Below, in pieces: positions 13,856 to 24,900 of a DNA stretch of 64,000 nucleotides. Under the pieces are notes generated by a model. That model was not told the origin of the DNA and did not search any database. It saw nothing but the letters and a program-made list of their open reading frames with translations. Both the position numbers and the translations under genes were made by a program. The stretch's first letter is position 1. Each line of letters begins with the position of its first letter. This stretch comes from Homalodisca vitripennis (lineage: Eukaryota; Arthropoda; Insecta; Hemiptera; Cicadellidae): the NCBI RefSeq assembly GCF_021130785.1, contig NW_025776805.1, forward strand, positions 1 to 64,000, in the 5' to 3' direction.

Positions 13856-14110
13856 AAATTTTTCCCCTTTTTTCCCCCGGGTTTATACAAAAAAACTTTA
13901 TTAATAAACTATTTTGGTACAAAATTATTTTTTGGAAATTACAAAAAGGTACAAAAAGGGTAAAAAAAAATAAAAACTTAACAAAAAATTTTTGTCGGGT
14001 GCAAGTTCCCCCCCTTTTCCCCCCGGTTTATCATATATTTTTTTTTAATAAATTTTGGGTGGACAAAATTTTTTTTTGGGGTATTAAAAAAAGGTCCAAA
14101 ATTAAAAAAA
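13855..14110 (-). repeat. Inverted partner of the ~135-bp tandem repeat
   Basis: Reverse complement of the 9.6-10.0 kb units. 'ctttattaataaactatt' at about 13,895 is the exact reverse complement of bases at about 9,645-9,662, and 'ccggtttat' with 'ttgtcgggt' recur in the expected inverted order. About two units are visible. The right flank (14,110-14,520) turns GC-rich, mirroring the left flank of the first array. Confidence 0.7.
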
Positions 14111-14520
14111 TATGATATAACTTTAACCCCAAAAATATTAATGTGGGGGAACAAACCCCACTCCCACGGGGTGACTTGAGAAAGACTTTCACGATCCGCG
14201 AAATCGGGGCCGGGCCTGACCCCTTTAAACGACTTCCAATCAAATTTTGCCCCCATCCCCCAAAATATTTTTCCCCCCCAAAACTTTCCCCCCACGGGGC
14301 CCCCCTTTTTAAAAACCCCCCGGGGGAAAAGTAAACCCGCCACTATAACACCCGGGGGGAAACTTCGGAACTGTCTTCCACGTTTCCCAAAATTTTTCCA
14401 AAAAATTAAAAACCCTCCGCGGAAAAATTTGGGGAGGGGGTACACACTGTAAAGGAAGGGCTGACAACTTAACCCACAAAAACCGTCAAGGGAACCATAA
14501 CCCAACCGTGATGTTATTAA
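14110..14520. other. GC-rich block flanking the inverted repeat
   Basis: A 175-residue minus-strand open frame spans 13,978-14,505, but its composition (G, F, P, W) and lack of any known motif make it unlikely to be a gene. G and C runs of 5-9 bases are frequent and suspicious. Near 14,140, 'attaatgtggggg' pairs in inverted sense with 'cccccgttccccgacattaa' near 9,550, hinting that the inverted homology extends beyond the tandem units. Confidence 0.35.
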
Positions 14521-14819
14521 AGGGGGTTTAAAATGCCAAAATAAATTATTTTGGATTTAAAATCAAAAAATAAAAAAAAATTTTCCCGGGTTTTTTAAAA
14601 AGGGAAAATAGGTAATAATTTTTTAAAAATTCAATTTTTTTCCTAAATGAAACCAGATCCTTCTACAGAACAGTAAATAAAGAACTTAAAAAAACAATAA
14701 CTGAAACCCTAAAATAGGTTCCAAATAACAAAAATATTCTATTTTTTAAACTGTAATAATTGCAAAAATAATTATTTTCAAAAAAATTTTTTTTAAAAAA
14801 AACGATTTAAAAAATAATC

Positions 14820-15200
14820 GGTCGAGCAACTGATAAATCAAGAAAATTTTGGGGGGAGTAATCTTCTTCAATAATGCTCAATAAAAAAAAATGCAAAAAA
14901 TAAAATATTATTAAATCATAAATTTAAACCAAAAAATCTTTTTTTTATTTTTATTAGATATTCTTAATTTTAAAGATTTGATTTATATGTGTTTACTTTC
15001 AGTTTAAACTTTTTAAAATACAAAATTTTTTTAAAAACATCCGATATAAAAAAACCCCAAAAAAAGATAAAAAAAGTAAAAAAGAACTATAATTTTTGAA
15101 AGTTAAAGGGGTTTTTTAAAACTTTTTTGTTTTATTAATGCATAATTTGAAACCATTTTCTTAAACAATTTTTTTTGCTGTCTTTTAAAACTCCATCTTA
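14820..15200 (+). repeat. Copy of the 29.64-30.0 kb segment
   Basis: Collinear landmarks shared with 29,640-30,000 are 'gagc..gaactgataaa', 'ttcaataatg/ttaataatg', 'tttcagtttaa', 'catccgatat' and 'ttcttaaacaatt'. The copy here carries many extra A and T bases. It precedes X copy 1 as the 29.6 kb segment precedes X copy 2, so the duplicated block is at least ~3.3 kb long with an offset near 14.8 kb. Confidence 0.65.
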
Positions 15201-16295
15201 TAAAGGGGGAAAATCTTTACACGAAGCAAAAAAATAAAACAATTTTATTCCCTTTTTTTAAAAACCCCACAATAAGTGTTTTACCCAAACGTAAAATTTT
15301 AAATTTTTTAAAAGGGCTGGGTTTTAATTTTTTTTAAAAAAAGATATTGCACACCTCATAGTGTATTCCTTCCCTTTTTTGTTTTCTAATTATCCAACAA
15401 AAAAAAATTTCAAATTACCCTAGATCTAGGGAAAATATTTTTATGTTTATAAAAACCCCCAATACTCAAAAGTTTAGTTGTTCAAATATTTTTTGGGGGT
15501 TTCCCCCGGGGACGGCTTTTCTTCTAATCCCTAAAAAATTTTATTGTGAAGGGGGCCCTTTGGAAATTTTAAATAAAAGTGGTCCTTTGAAAAAGGGGGA
15601 AAAAAATTAAAAGGAATTTTTTGTCAAAGAATAAAACAATCCCCCCAAACTCGGCATTTTGGATAATCTACTTGTGGGGTTTTTAGAGAACCCAAGGAAA
15701 AAATCTTTTAAAAATTCCCCAAAGGGGGTTTTTTTTTAAAAAGCCTTTTACATTTTTGAAACTACTAAGTTGAAAAGGGGGTTTTTTCCCTTTTTTTCTT
15801 TTAAACTTTTTTAACAAAAAAACATCGCCCCCCTTTTTTAAAAAAAAAAAAAAAAAAAACCTTATTAAATTATACTCCATTTCTAAAAAATTTTTTACTT
15901 CGAATTTTCCCCTTTTTCCCCCCTTAAAAAACCTAAAAAATGCCCTGTTCAAAATAACCCAAAAAATAAAAAATTCCCTGTTTTTCAAAAGACCCCAAAA
16001 TTTTTGGGGAAAAAATACACTCCCCAAACCCCAAAAAAAAAAATTGAAAAACCCCCCTTTAACAAACGTATTTTTGGGTTTTTAAATCGAATACATAAAT
16101 TTTAACTTTTGCCCTAAAAATTTTTAAGCCCCCAAAAGGGGGGGGTTTTAAAAACAAAAACCCCCCCAAAATACCATTATAAATTATATCTAGAAATAAA
16201 ATTATGACTATATGGTTTCTCTATAATATAATGTAGTGTATGGGAGATCAACAAGTAGAAATTTTAATTTTTTTTTTTATAAGTTTTCCTTGATA
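15200..16295. other. Homopolymer-dominated stretch
   Basis: Almost entirely A, T, C and G runs; nothing coding. The 114-residue minus-strand frame at 15,683-16,027 is a by-product of A/T runs. Quality improves abruptly just after this stretch. Confidence 0.5.
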
Positions 16296-18180
16296 TAAAA
16301 AGGCGCCAAAAGATGAAAAATAGACCCCATAAAGATAATAATTAACAGTTTCCACTCAAACATTATTTCATATCCATAAAACAACAAAGGTCTAAAAACT
16401 TAATGTTTTTAATAAAAAAAATAGTATTACGAGTATGTTTCAGCATCACCACTGTAGAAAAATGTAATTGTCAAAAACGGACCGGACCGACTTTCAAGGA
16501 TGAGTTAAATTCTATTATTGATTTTAAACCAAAATTTCTCCTAATAATGACTCTTGATACCCAAAGCAAAAAAAACCCCCCTTAATTTTAGTGACTAAAC
16601 AACACAAAACTCAGGGAAAAATTTTTTATAAAACGATCACCTTATTCCCCAAAACAAATAGAAATTTTAAATAATGTAATGCTTTTTTTAAATTTTTCCC
16701 TTTTTTTTACAAAGACTTTCTCTGAAATTTTCTTTTATAGAAACTACTAATTCTTTTTGTTTGGGCTGTTTTAACCTCTCTTCCCCTAAGCGTGCAGAGC
16801 GAATTGGTTGAATCACTTTCAAAATTCGGGGTCACACCAGTTTTAAACTGTTTTTCCCTAGTTGATGAAAAAACTTTAAATATTTTATAGAATAATTTTT
16901 CTAAGGAAACGCTTCGTGCAACTTTTTGGACTTTTTTTTTTAGGCTACATATTATTTTTTATTTTAATTAGTGAAGTTATCGAGTAACATTAGTAAACAA
17001 AACTACACCACGTTTGATGTCTAAAACAAAATTTTTTAAAAAATACGGTTTCAAAAATATTAAAAAAAGAATATCTACAATTCCCCAACAATTCCTTTGG
17101 TTACGTAAAAATTCACCAGAGCACGCATCGACATTACAAGAGATAAGACAGGAAAATTAAAAGATCAGTGATAAAACATCTTACTTTTTTTAATTTCCAT
17201 TTTCTAATATATTCTTCTATCACTAATAATAATTTTACTTCTGTGTCTGGTAAACTAGAATAAATAAATCGTATACATATAAGTCGAAAAAACCCCTTTT
17301 AAATTGAAAAAAACCCTCGAAAAGTAAAGCAATAGCAATGACCATACACAATTTCTTTATAATGTAAATTTTTTTAACAAACAATAAATTTTAGAACTTT
17401 CCAGCGAGTTGTAGTTTTCATTCTTTGATTATATATTATAAGTCGCCTATTACTCCTTTTAGTTTTAAGACTAACATTTAATCACACCAGATATAAAGAA
17501 CTTATTAATGGTCCAAACAAATGTTTATTTAGTTCTAAACTTTAAATACGAGTAGTTCCTTTGTTTTTGTTAGTTTTAAGTCCTTGAAGCAATAGAGTGG
17601 ACAATAAAATGACTATTTTGACTACTGGTTTCACAAAATTAAAACCATAAAAACGCTCTGATTTCTTTGTTATCTAATAATGAAAACTATTCTCATCATG
17701 TTTAAAAATTCCAATAGAACTTTTAAGCAAGGAACACTCGGTAAATTTAATATTCTTTTCCAAGAAACTGATCAAACATTTCTCTGGAATGTAATACATT
17801 GACCCCCTTACTGTAATAGTTTTTCTCACTTTTTTCCGGAATCTCTTTTCCAGAATTAAAGAACTGAAATTTTTTCATGTACATTTAATACTCAACAGTA
17901 CAGGACTTTTTGGATCATAAATTCCTACTAATAATTTTGAAAAATTAAACCGACAATTTGGGGTGAAAGGATCAGTGAAATACCACTTAAAACCACCACT
18001 TAGTACCACTTAAGGCTCTCCATATGATGGCGTCCTTTCTTCTTGTTATGGACGACCTGTTTAGGTCTGTAACAGTAGAGGTCTTTTCGCATAGATGGGA
18101 TAACATGATAATTCTGTGACTGGTAAATTTAAAATGGCAGTGAGGTCTAATAACCTTAATACAACCCTAAAGAGAGCTTT
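16295..18180 (+). repeat. Direct repeat X, copy 1 (includes module M at its start)
   Basis: Begins near 'ggcgccaaaagatga' (16,302) and shares ordered landmarks with copies 2 and 3: 'gctgttttaa' (16,765), 'aactacaccacgtttgatgt' (17,001), 'ggtgaaaggatcagtgaaa' (17,961) and 'gttatggacgacctgttta' (18,046). The spacing from the second to the last landmark is about 1,040-1,060 bases in all three copies. Similarity stops near 18,180, where LINE sequence begins; copies 2 and 3 continue for more than 1 kb. No open frame is conserved between copies, so the unit looks non-coding. Confidence 0.8.
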
Positions 18181-20635
18181 CTTTTGAGATCAGAAAACTC
18201 TTTCAAATCTGTATTTTGAACTGCTTCCCCACAATCTCAAGCCATATGTCAAATGTGGATGTACCAGACCCAAATAGGCCATTTTTTAATATATCCCACA
18301 AACAAACTTTTGTAAGATTGCGCAGGGCATAAATTCCTGAAGCAACCTTAGAGCAAACGTTTTTCAATGTGGTCGTCCCATGTCAGCCCCCGATCAAGGT
18401 ACATTCCAAGGAACTTAATGGAGCCTTTTTTTCTTCCAGAAGGAAATCGTCCACCATCACCGCGGGCCGAAGCTCTTGCTCTTGTTGTTGCCGAAGGCAA
18501 AAATTATGACGTTTGATTTTGAACTGGTTGTTTTCAGATTGATTCTTTGGGAAAAAAATTCGATGCATGAATTCAATTTAATTAATGGCTCCATTTCAAG
18601 TTCGTTTTTTTGATTTTGATCTGATGCAGAGAGTCGTGTCGTCAGCATATTGAATCAATTTTCCATTCTGGATTGCAGAATTCAATCTGTTGACGTAAAT
18701 TAGAAAAAGGACTGGCCCTAATATTGATCCCTGTGGGACACCTTAGGGCATTTTAACTTTGCCTGACAAGACACTCGCAATCTGCACGCACTGCTCTCTA
18801 TCTTTTAAATAAGACGAGATCCATTCGTGCGGCAGTCCCCGAATACCACTTGAACACAACTGGTGCAACAGTGTTGCATGATGCACACAGTTAAAAGCTT
18901 TAGAGAGGTCGAGGAATAAGCTTAGCACGTGCCCCTCGCCTCTCTAGGCCCTCGACAACATTGTAAATGAGATTCGTTTACAGCATCGATTGTCGACTTG
19001 TTTTTCCTGAACCCAAATTGTTCGGGACATAGAACCTCGTAACGATCAAGAAATTGTTTGAGAAAAGCTTTTCAAAAGTTTTTGCTGAAAACTGGAGTAT
19101 AGAAATTGGACGATAGTTGCTTGGAATGCAAGCATCGTCCTTTTTTTAAAATTGGTAATAACTTTAGCAATCTTCCAATGCCGACGGGAATACGCCTTGA
19201 GCAAATTAAAGATTGATCATCGGGTGATTGGAGTCAAGAGGTAAATTTGAAGCAACCCCTGAGCAACCACACAGACATGCCATTGGTGTCACTGGATTTT
19301 TTCAGTCTCAAATCGCGCACGATACGGGCCGCCTCCACCTCACTCAGAGGAAAAAGAACCATAGACGTAATCGGTCTCGTCAATGATCATTGCGAGGGCT
19401 ACCGAAAATGAGTCTCTGGTTCAGCCACAGTTGAAAAAATGTTTAAATTCACTTACCACTTCAAACGGATGATCAATTAATTTATTTGTTGTTTTAAGTG
19501 TCGTAGTTGAAAATTTGGAAAAACTTGTTGTTTTGTGCTGTTTTTTATAATGTTCCAAGCGCTTTTTTAAAAATTGTTTGATTGGCTCAGTTTGGTTTCG
19601 ACATCTCATCCTTGTTATCCTTATTTCTTTTCGATAATTTTGGTTTAAATATTTGAAAAAAGTATTGAATTGTTCGTTTTCGGTCCCTACATATATCGAT
19701 TGGTAAAACTTGAGCCTTTCTCTTGATTTGAGAATATCCTGAGTAATCCAGGTATCTCTTCTCCCTTTGAAAACGCTCTTTGAAATTTTTGAATGGGCAA
19801 GTGACATTTAAAATGAAAAATTACTCGCTTTAAAAATGTATTGAAGGCTTTCACACTTGATCAAAAGAATCCAGGAATGACCACGACTCCTTCTGAGACA
19901 ATTGTTGAAAATATCAACGTTTGCAGAATTTAAATTCGTTTTATTTTCACGGAAGGAGGTTCAAATTTTGGTTTGGATTGGGTAATTATGGCTTCCTGGG
20001 CGAAGTGATCCGAGAAGGAACAGAGACCGAAACGTCCTGGGATGTTTGTGATGACGTTGTCGATGGCCGTACTCGACGCGGCAGAAACTCGTGTTGGTGA
20101 GTTCACGGACCATGTTAAACCGAAAGAAGATAAGATATCGCGAAGCCTCTGGGCCAGGGGGTTAGCGCAGTCCAGAACGTCGATGTTGAAGGCACCTATG
20201 ATGAACTTCAATAATTTTGAATGAAAGAAATTTAGGAGCGTTTAAAAGTTGTCAAAAAATGTAGTGCTGCACCCATTTGGAGATTTATATAAGTCAATTA
20301 CTCTGATTTTTCCAATGGATTTTTGATCAAGTTTTATCCCAGCCACTTCAAAGTTTAGATTACTACTATAATTCACTTTTAATGACTGGTAACTTAGGCG
20401 ATATTTGAAAAGATTGCCACGCCACCCCTTTGTAGTTAGTTCGGTTATAAACGCTAGCCAATTCTTAGTTATTGATTCTGAACATCGCAACAGTATCACC
20501 GTAAAGCCATGCTCAGAAACAACAATATATCAGGATGCAGCTCTTCTCCCATGAGCATCAGCTCGTCGACTTTATTTGTGGCAGACTGTGCGGTTGGTTG
20601 CACAATAGAAAATGCTTGAATTGAATTTTGTTAAT
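18180..20635 (-). pseudogene. CR1/Jockey-type LINE ORF2 pseudogene (endonuclease + reverse transcriptase)
   Basis: Reading on the minus strand from 20,635, the sequence encodes in several frames a non-LTR retrotransposon polyprotein, which would nick target DNA and prime reverse transcription there. The APE-type endonuclease starts with NKVDELMLMGEELHPDI (about 20,575), has GAFNID (about 20,195; families have GDFN, so the catalytic Asp is lost) and an SDH triad (about 20,000). A linker with WITQDI follows near 19,750. Reverse transcriptase motifs are NYRPISIL (about 19,110), LFLDLSKAF (about 18,915), [10 protein letters not shown] (about 18,730), an intact YADD (about 18,645) and LTWDDHIEK (about 18,375). 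Frameshifts and stops break it into six or more frames, so it is inactive. The usual C-terminal ~100 residues, 3' UTR and tail are absent; it ends inside repeat X. Clade within CR1/Jockey is uncertain. Confidence 0.85.
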
Positions 20636-20689
20636 TTGATTTGGGTTTTCTTGAGAATTTTGGTTACGTAATTCCCGATTCTGATATTT

Positions 20690-20862
20690 TTATGTCAGAT
20701 TCACACAATTGAAAGGCGGACAGTTTTTTTGCTGATTCATGGCGATTCAAGGTCGATGGTACTGATAAAAAGTGCAACGGTCACAGACAGGATTCTAACC
20801 TGCACTATCTCTAAACTCAGATCCAGAGTCTAACGTCTTAGACCACTCGGCAATCGGCACTC
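20690..20862 (-). mobile_element. tRNA-Leu-derived SINE, copy 1
   Basis: On the minus strand 20,860-20,774 folds like a type II (long variable arm) tRNA. It has A box 'tgccgagtggtctaa', a pairing anticodon stem, and B box 'ggttagaatcc' in a paired T stem. The acceptor stem has at least three mismatches, so it is not a functional tRNA. The sequence downstream of the B box ('cctgtctgtgacc...gcactttt..atcagta') continues in common with the second copy at 22.75 kb well past the tRNA end, which defines a SINE body. It would be transcribed by RNA polymerase III and moved by a partner LINE. Confidence 0.7.
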
Positions 20863-21660
20863 CCAAACGTTTGCCGTGGTTTGAACATTGCAGACTTCTT
20901 ATGATAATAGTTACAGACTACATTTTCTTAGTCCTGTAAATGAGTTAAAAATTACATACAAACTGTTTGGAATTCAAACGAAATGATATTGAATCTTAAA
21001 CACTAACCGTTTTACAAATAATTTTAACACTTTAGTTCATCTTAATTAACTAGCTTAGTAAATTAGGTTTTAGGCTTCCCTAAATAACATTTTACATGTT
21101 TAAAGAAATTTGTCATGTATGTAATTAGACATTGAATTAGACTAATACAAAGGGAAATCTTAGCCCTAAATATCTACGTACAAGGCCATTTTAGTTGCAA
21201 GATAATATCAATAAATAATACATGACATTAATTAAACAGGTCCTGAATTTTGGTAAAACAAGTATAATTTTATCTAAAGTATCATAAATTCAAAATAGAG
21301 TTTGTAAATGGAATGCATGTTTGTTACGTTCAGATAATAAAGTGCTTGAGGTAAATTTGATAGCAACGTTTATTTCATATTAGTTCCAACGCAAGAAAAG
21401 TATCGAAAGAAAATACCAGGTGAAACATAGAACAGATCGCATATTATCTTAGTATAATAGTTTTAATATTTTTGGAAACAGCAAGTAAAATTATTTTAAA
21501 TGTTCGATAAATTCAAAAGTGAGTTAATAATTACTTTAATCATACATAATGGTAGAATTCAATTAGGACAGTGAATACAAGTGATAGCAAGGATTGTTTA
21601 GTTCAGTTAAAGTTCAAAGTCGTTCACACCACGTCAGAAATTTGTTAATCCCTGATTAAA
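20863..21660. other. AT-rich spacer
   Basis: No protein, RNA gene or clear repeat seen. The sequence looks clean (few long homopolymers), unlike the first 16 kb. Confidence 0.5.
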
Positions 21661-22450
21661 TCTTTTTTTAAGGGTTTTAAAAAAATTTATTTATTTAAAT
21701 TTCGTTTTAATAGGAAAATTAAATCATTAAAACAAAAATTTTTATTATTGTTAGTTTAAAAACTTTTGCTTTTGTACAAAAAGAAAACAAAACTTGTAAC
21801 TTTGGTTGTTAATCCTTTAGTACTTTAAATGTACAGATATCCTAATTAGAATTTTTTTCTAAAACATTAAAATAATTTAAGACCCCTTCTAAATATTAGA
21901 TAAAAATTGTAAAGATTAATTAGAGAATTATGTTCCTAAAGGTGTCTAAGAGACATATTTCTGGCATTTTATAATAGGGTAAATATGTAAAGAATGTGTA
22001 ATTAGTGAATGCTGTTTGACTAAGGATTAAGTTTTTAACTTAATTACGCTTAGTTCTTTATAATCAACAATTATGAAAACTGTATTGTGCAGATTTTAAC
22101 ATAAAATGGTCTGTATCCTTTGATGTATTCAATTAGTTGCTGAGATTACATTAGAAACTCATCCATTTCACAAGAGAAACAAAATGAAGTGATACTGTCT
22201 ATACACAAATTATTAAATTAACAAATGTAAATATTTAAATATTAAATTTTGTACTATAAATAAAAAAATTTTTTTTTTCTAGAATAACTGTTTCATGATA
22301 AAATATAATAAACCGTTCTTGAGAATATTGCACAGCATGTTTTTCCAAATCATGAGTGAAAGTAGCATGGTTTAGGTTTAGGTTAAGGTTTGTGGTTTTT
22401 TGTGACCTACAGTGGGCGAGCGAGGATTAATATTAGAGCAACTCAAAAAA
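21660..22450 (+). repeat. Repeat W, copy at 21.7 kb
   Basis: Shares ordered landmarks with 48.69-49.35 kb and, more weakly, 26.45-27.0 kb: 'ttaatccttt.gtac', 'cattttataatagggtaaat' (21,965), 'tagtgaatgct', and 'tttcatgataaaatataata' (22,291). The second-to-last landmark distance is about 325 bases here and about 325 at 48.9 kb. Similar, more diverged order is seen inside repeat X. No conserved reading frame. Confidence 0.7.
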
Positions 22451-22539
22451 TTAACGTATGTTGTCCCATAAATCAATAAAAAAATATAAAAAGTTTAAAA
22501 AACTTAATCTATTTACATATTGCAAATTAAAAAACCACG

Positions 22540-23560
22540 CAGCGCGCGAGCGCGCGAGTGATTATAAATATAGAAGTAATATATATATATATATAAAGGT
22601 CCTTGTGAAATTCAAATCGTACACAACATTATGGCCTGAAAATTATAACATAAAACTTTATAAAAAAAACTGAGTTTTTTTTAAATAAAGTAGGTATAGG
22701 ATGCTTTCATTTTAAAAGCTTAAAGGAAGTAGACGTTTGAAACTTTCAATTCTGATTTAGAGATAGCGCAGATTCGAGTCCTGTCTGTGACCTAGCACTT
22801 TTGCATCAGTAGCCCAAATACCTTGAACTGTATCGATTCTCCCACGCTGATGTCTTTTGATGATATGATCCACGCACTTGCCGTTGTGCCCTTGAGGACG
22901 GTAAAAAATAAGGATGTAAAAGAGGATCGGCTGATCCTTTCAATAAATCACAGAAAACATATACAAATACAAGAAACTCTGTGCGGCGCGCGCGCGAGGT
23001 TTCTAATTCAATTGTTTATCATTGCGCATCTTTACCTACAAATTGGTAGTTACTTTCAACCTTAATAATCGCTGATTTTAAAGTTCACTCGTACATCAAC
23101 AGTAATTAGTTAACATAAACCTTTGACGATATTACAGATATATGTTATTTCAGCCATAACCCATGCATAGATGGGTTGCCGTTTAAAACACACAACCATT
23201 AAGAGCGAGCGCGAGCGAATGACTGTTATAACAACATATATGTAATTTGATACCTCAATATCTGCCAGATACTGTATTTTTACAAATGTAAAAAATGTTA
23301 AAGAAATTAAAACTTAACTACAAATTGTTGACTTGATTAAATCCTAGTAATTTTTAGGATAAACGTGACGACTGTTTAAAATAGCTTAGACCATATTGTG
23401 CCTTTAACCAGAAAATTCTGAAAATGAAATTCTCCTCTATATTCAATGGAATGGAATTGGGGGCGCGGGGAGGGGGGGGGGCGCGGCGGATTAGCGAAAA
23501 CATTTTGTAAAACATGTTATGTGTACCCAGTATTGCCTCAAGCGCGCGCGCGCGGACCTA
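22540..23560. repeat. Cluster of CG-rich simple tracts
   Basis: Four or five short tracts of alternating C and G (some with GA steps) stand in otherwise AT-rich DNA: about 22,540-22,559, 22,984-22,997, 23,203-23,219, 23,460-23,490 (mixed G run) and 23,541-23,555. Apart from the SINE at 22.72 kb and these tracts, the stretch holds nothing I recognise. Confidence 0.75.
22720..22845 (+). mobile_element. tRNA-Leu-derived SINE, copy 2
   Basis: Plus-strand copy of the SINE at 20.7-20.86 kb. 'tttagagatagcgcag' (variable arm) is followed by B box 'gattcgagtcc', then 'tgtctgtgacc', 'agcactttt' and 'catcagta', ending near 'ccttgaactgtatcg'. The A-box half is badly decayed ('gtagacgtttga'). Divergence between the two copies indicates old, independent insertions on opposite strands. 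Confidence 0.6.
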
Positions 23561-24095
23561 TCTACTGCTAGGCGATTAAATTTTCCCACATTTCAATCAA
23601 TTGATTAACAGCCCTATAATCCGGAGGGCGGAGAGGGGTAAATAGAGCAGCAAAATCTTAATGCAGTGAAATGGCGGGAGCGATAATTTCGAGACACGGG
23701 GATATTTCCCTCAATATAATAGACCCCAAATTTAATAACCTCCTAAGGGAGTGTGTTCCCTCTGATTTTAATCATCTATCTATTCAAAAGTGCAGAAAGA
23801 ATCTCTACTTGTTTCATGAAACAATTTGTTCAAATCCATAGTAGTATTTACATGTTTTGTTTGCATACAAAAAAAAATATTTATAAGGGTGTTGTTCAAG
23901 AGAAGTATATTATTGACGGTAATTGACCACAGGTCCCTTCACTACGCAATTTTATATAAAGTTAAAATAATCACAAATAGTTTAAAACAATATTATAAAA
24001 ACCACACAAAGATCAACAACGCTTAATTATAGTAAGTAAAATGTTACACAAACACAAACACACTCAGGATGTTAATAAAATAGATGTAACTTATG
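23560..24095. other. AT-rich spacer
   Basis: Nothing coding is recognisable. The stretch immediately left of repeat Z; a G-rich patch lies at 23,620-23,640. Confidence 0.45.
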
Positions 24096-24900
24096 GTAAA
24101 AAAAATACATGTCTATAACTCTCGTAATCCATTAAATTAGTTACAGGAGTTTAAACCAGATCACTCTTCCACCCAACATTAAATATACAACATTTAATTT
24201 TAAACTAAGAGCAACGCACTAACTCTGTGCGCGTTTCATCTGTTGCTTGTAATACTGAGGCATTCAGCGTTAAGTAATAATTAGTTTCCAGTGTTATAAA
24301 TGAAATAAACAGTAGATTTGCAAGACATGGCATAGCAACATATAGCATATTAAAACCTATAATAGCCATAATGGATCCCTGATTATATGTTTTGTGTTTG
24401 GAATCAAAATTTGAGTAAGAAAATATGAATATGTCCCTTACATAGTTGTAATTTTAATTCAATTTTAATGTAAACTCTATTATAGGTTAATTATTATGAA
24501 TCAATGAGGAAAAATCTTTTTAAATCTGTTTGTATGGGGGGGGGGGAAGGACACATGTCGTGAAGGAATATTTTTTGTACATCTATCACCTGATTATCGA
24601 GTATATTATTTGATAGTACAAGGTTAGATGGAAAACGTTGCGGTACACTCTCAGTACAGATTTAATATACTGAAAAGCATTTGTGGGGTAAAGTAATCAA
24701 GCGCATGTTGACATTGTAATAGACTATTCAGACTGTTATATATGTTCATTACTATAATATAAAAAATATAAAACATTATAAAAATAACAAACATAGAAAA
24801 AATAAATCATATCTTTACATTTCCAAAAAAACAAGCTTTTTAAGAACGAAATTATACAAATGGAGTGGAAAGTAGAAATAACAAACACTTCTAAATAGAT
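24095..24900 (+). repeat. Repeat Z, copy 1 (Helitron-free)
   Basis: Homologous to 47,101-47,900. Shared runs include 'gtctataa', 'aattagttac.ggagttta', 'taaatatacaa', 'taagtaataatta' and 'gcatagc/gcgatagc'. Here the left edge reads 'aaatacatgtctataa' without interruption. At the other copy a Helitron sits exactly between 'aaatacacata' and 'tggtctataa'. Non-coding. Confidence 0.75.

Noticed and set aside
13978..14505. 175-residue minus-strand open frame, the longest in the left part
   Set aside because: Lies across a tandem repeat and GC runs in error-prone sequence, has skewed G/F/P/W composition and no family motif.
20774..20860. Functional tRNA-Leu gene
   Set aside because: Acceptor stem has several mismatches, the anticodon loop does not fit Leu, and a decayed second copy shares sequence beyond the tRNA, so it is a SINE head.
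22368..22392. Telomere-like TTTAGG repeats
   Set aside because: Only about three imperfect units, inside repeat W; other W copies lack them and insect telomeres are usually TTAGG.
22540..23560. CpG-island promoter
   Set aside because: The CG signal is confined to short alternating tracts; no transcript or coding sequence follows.
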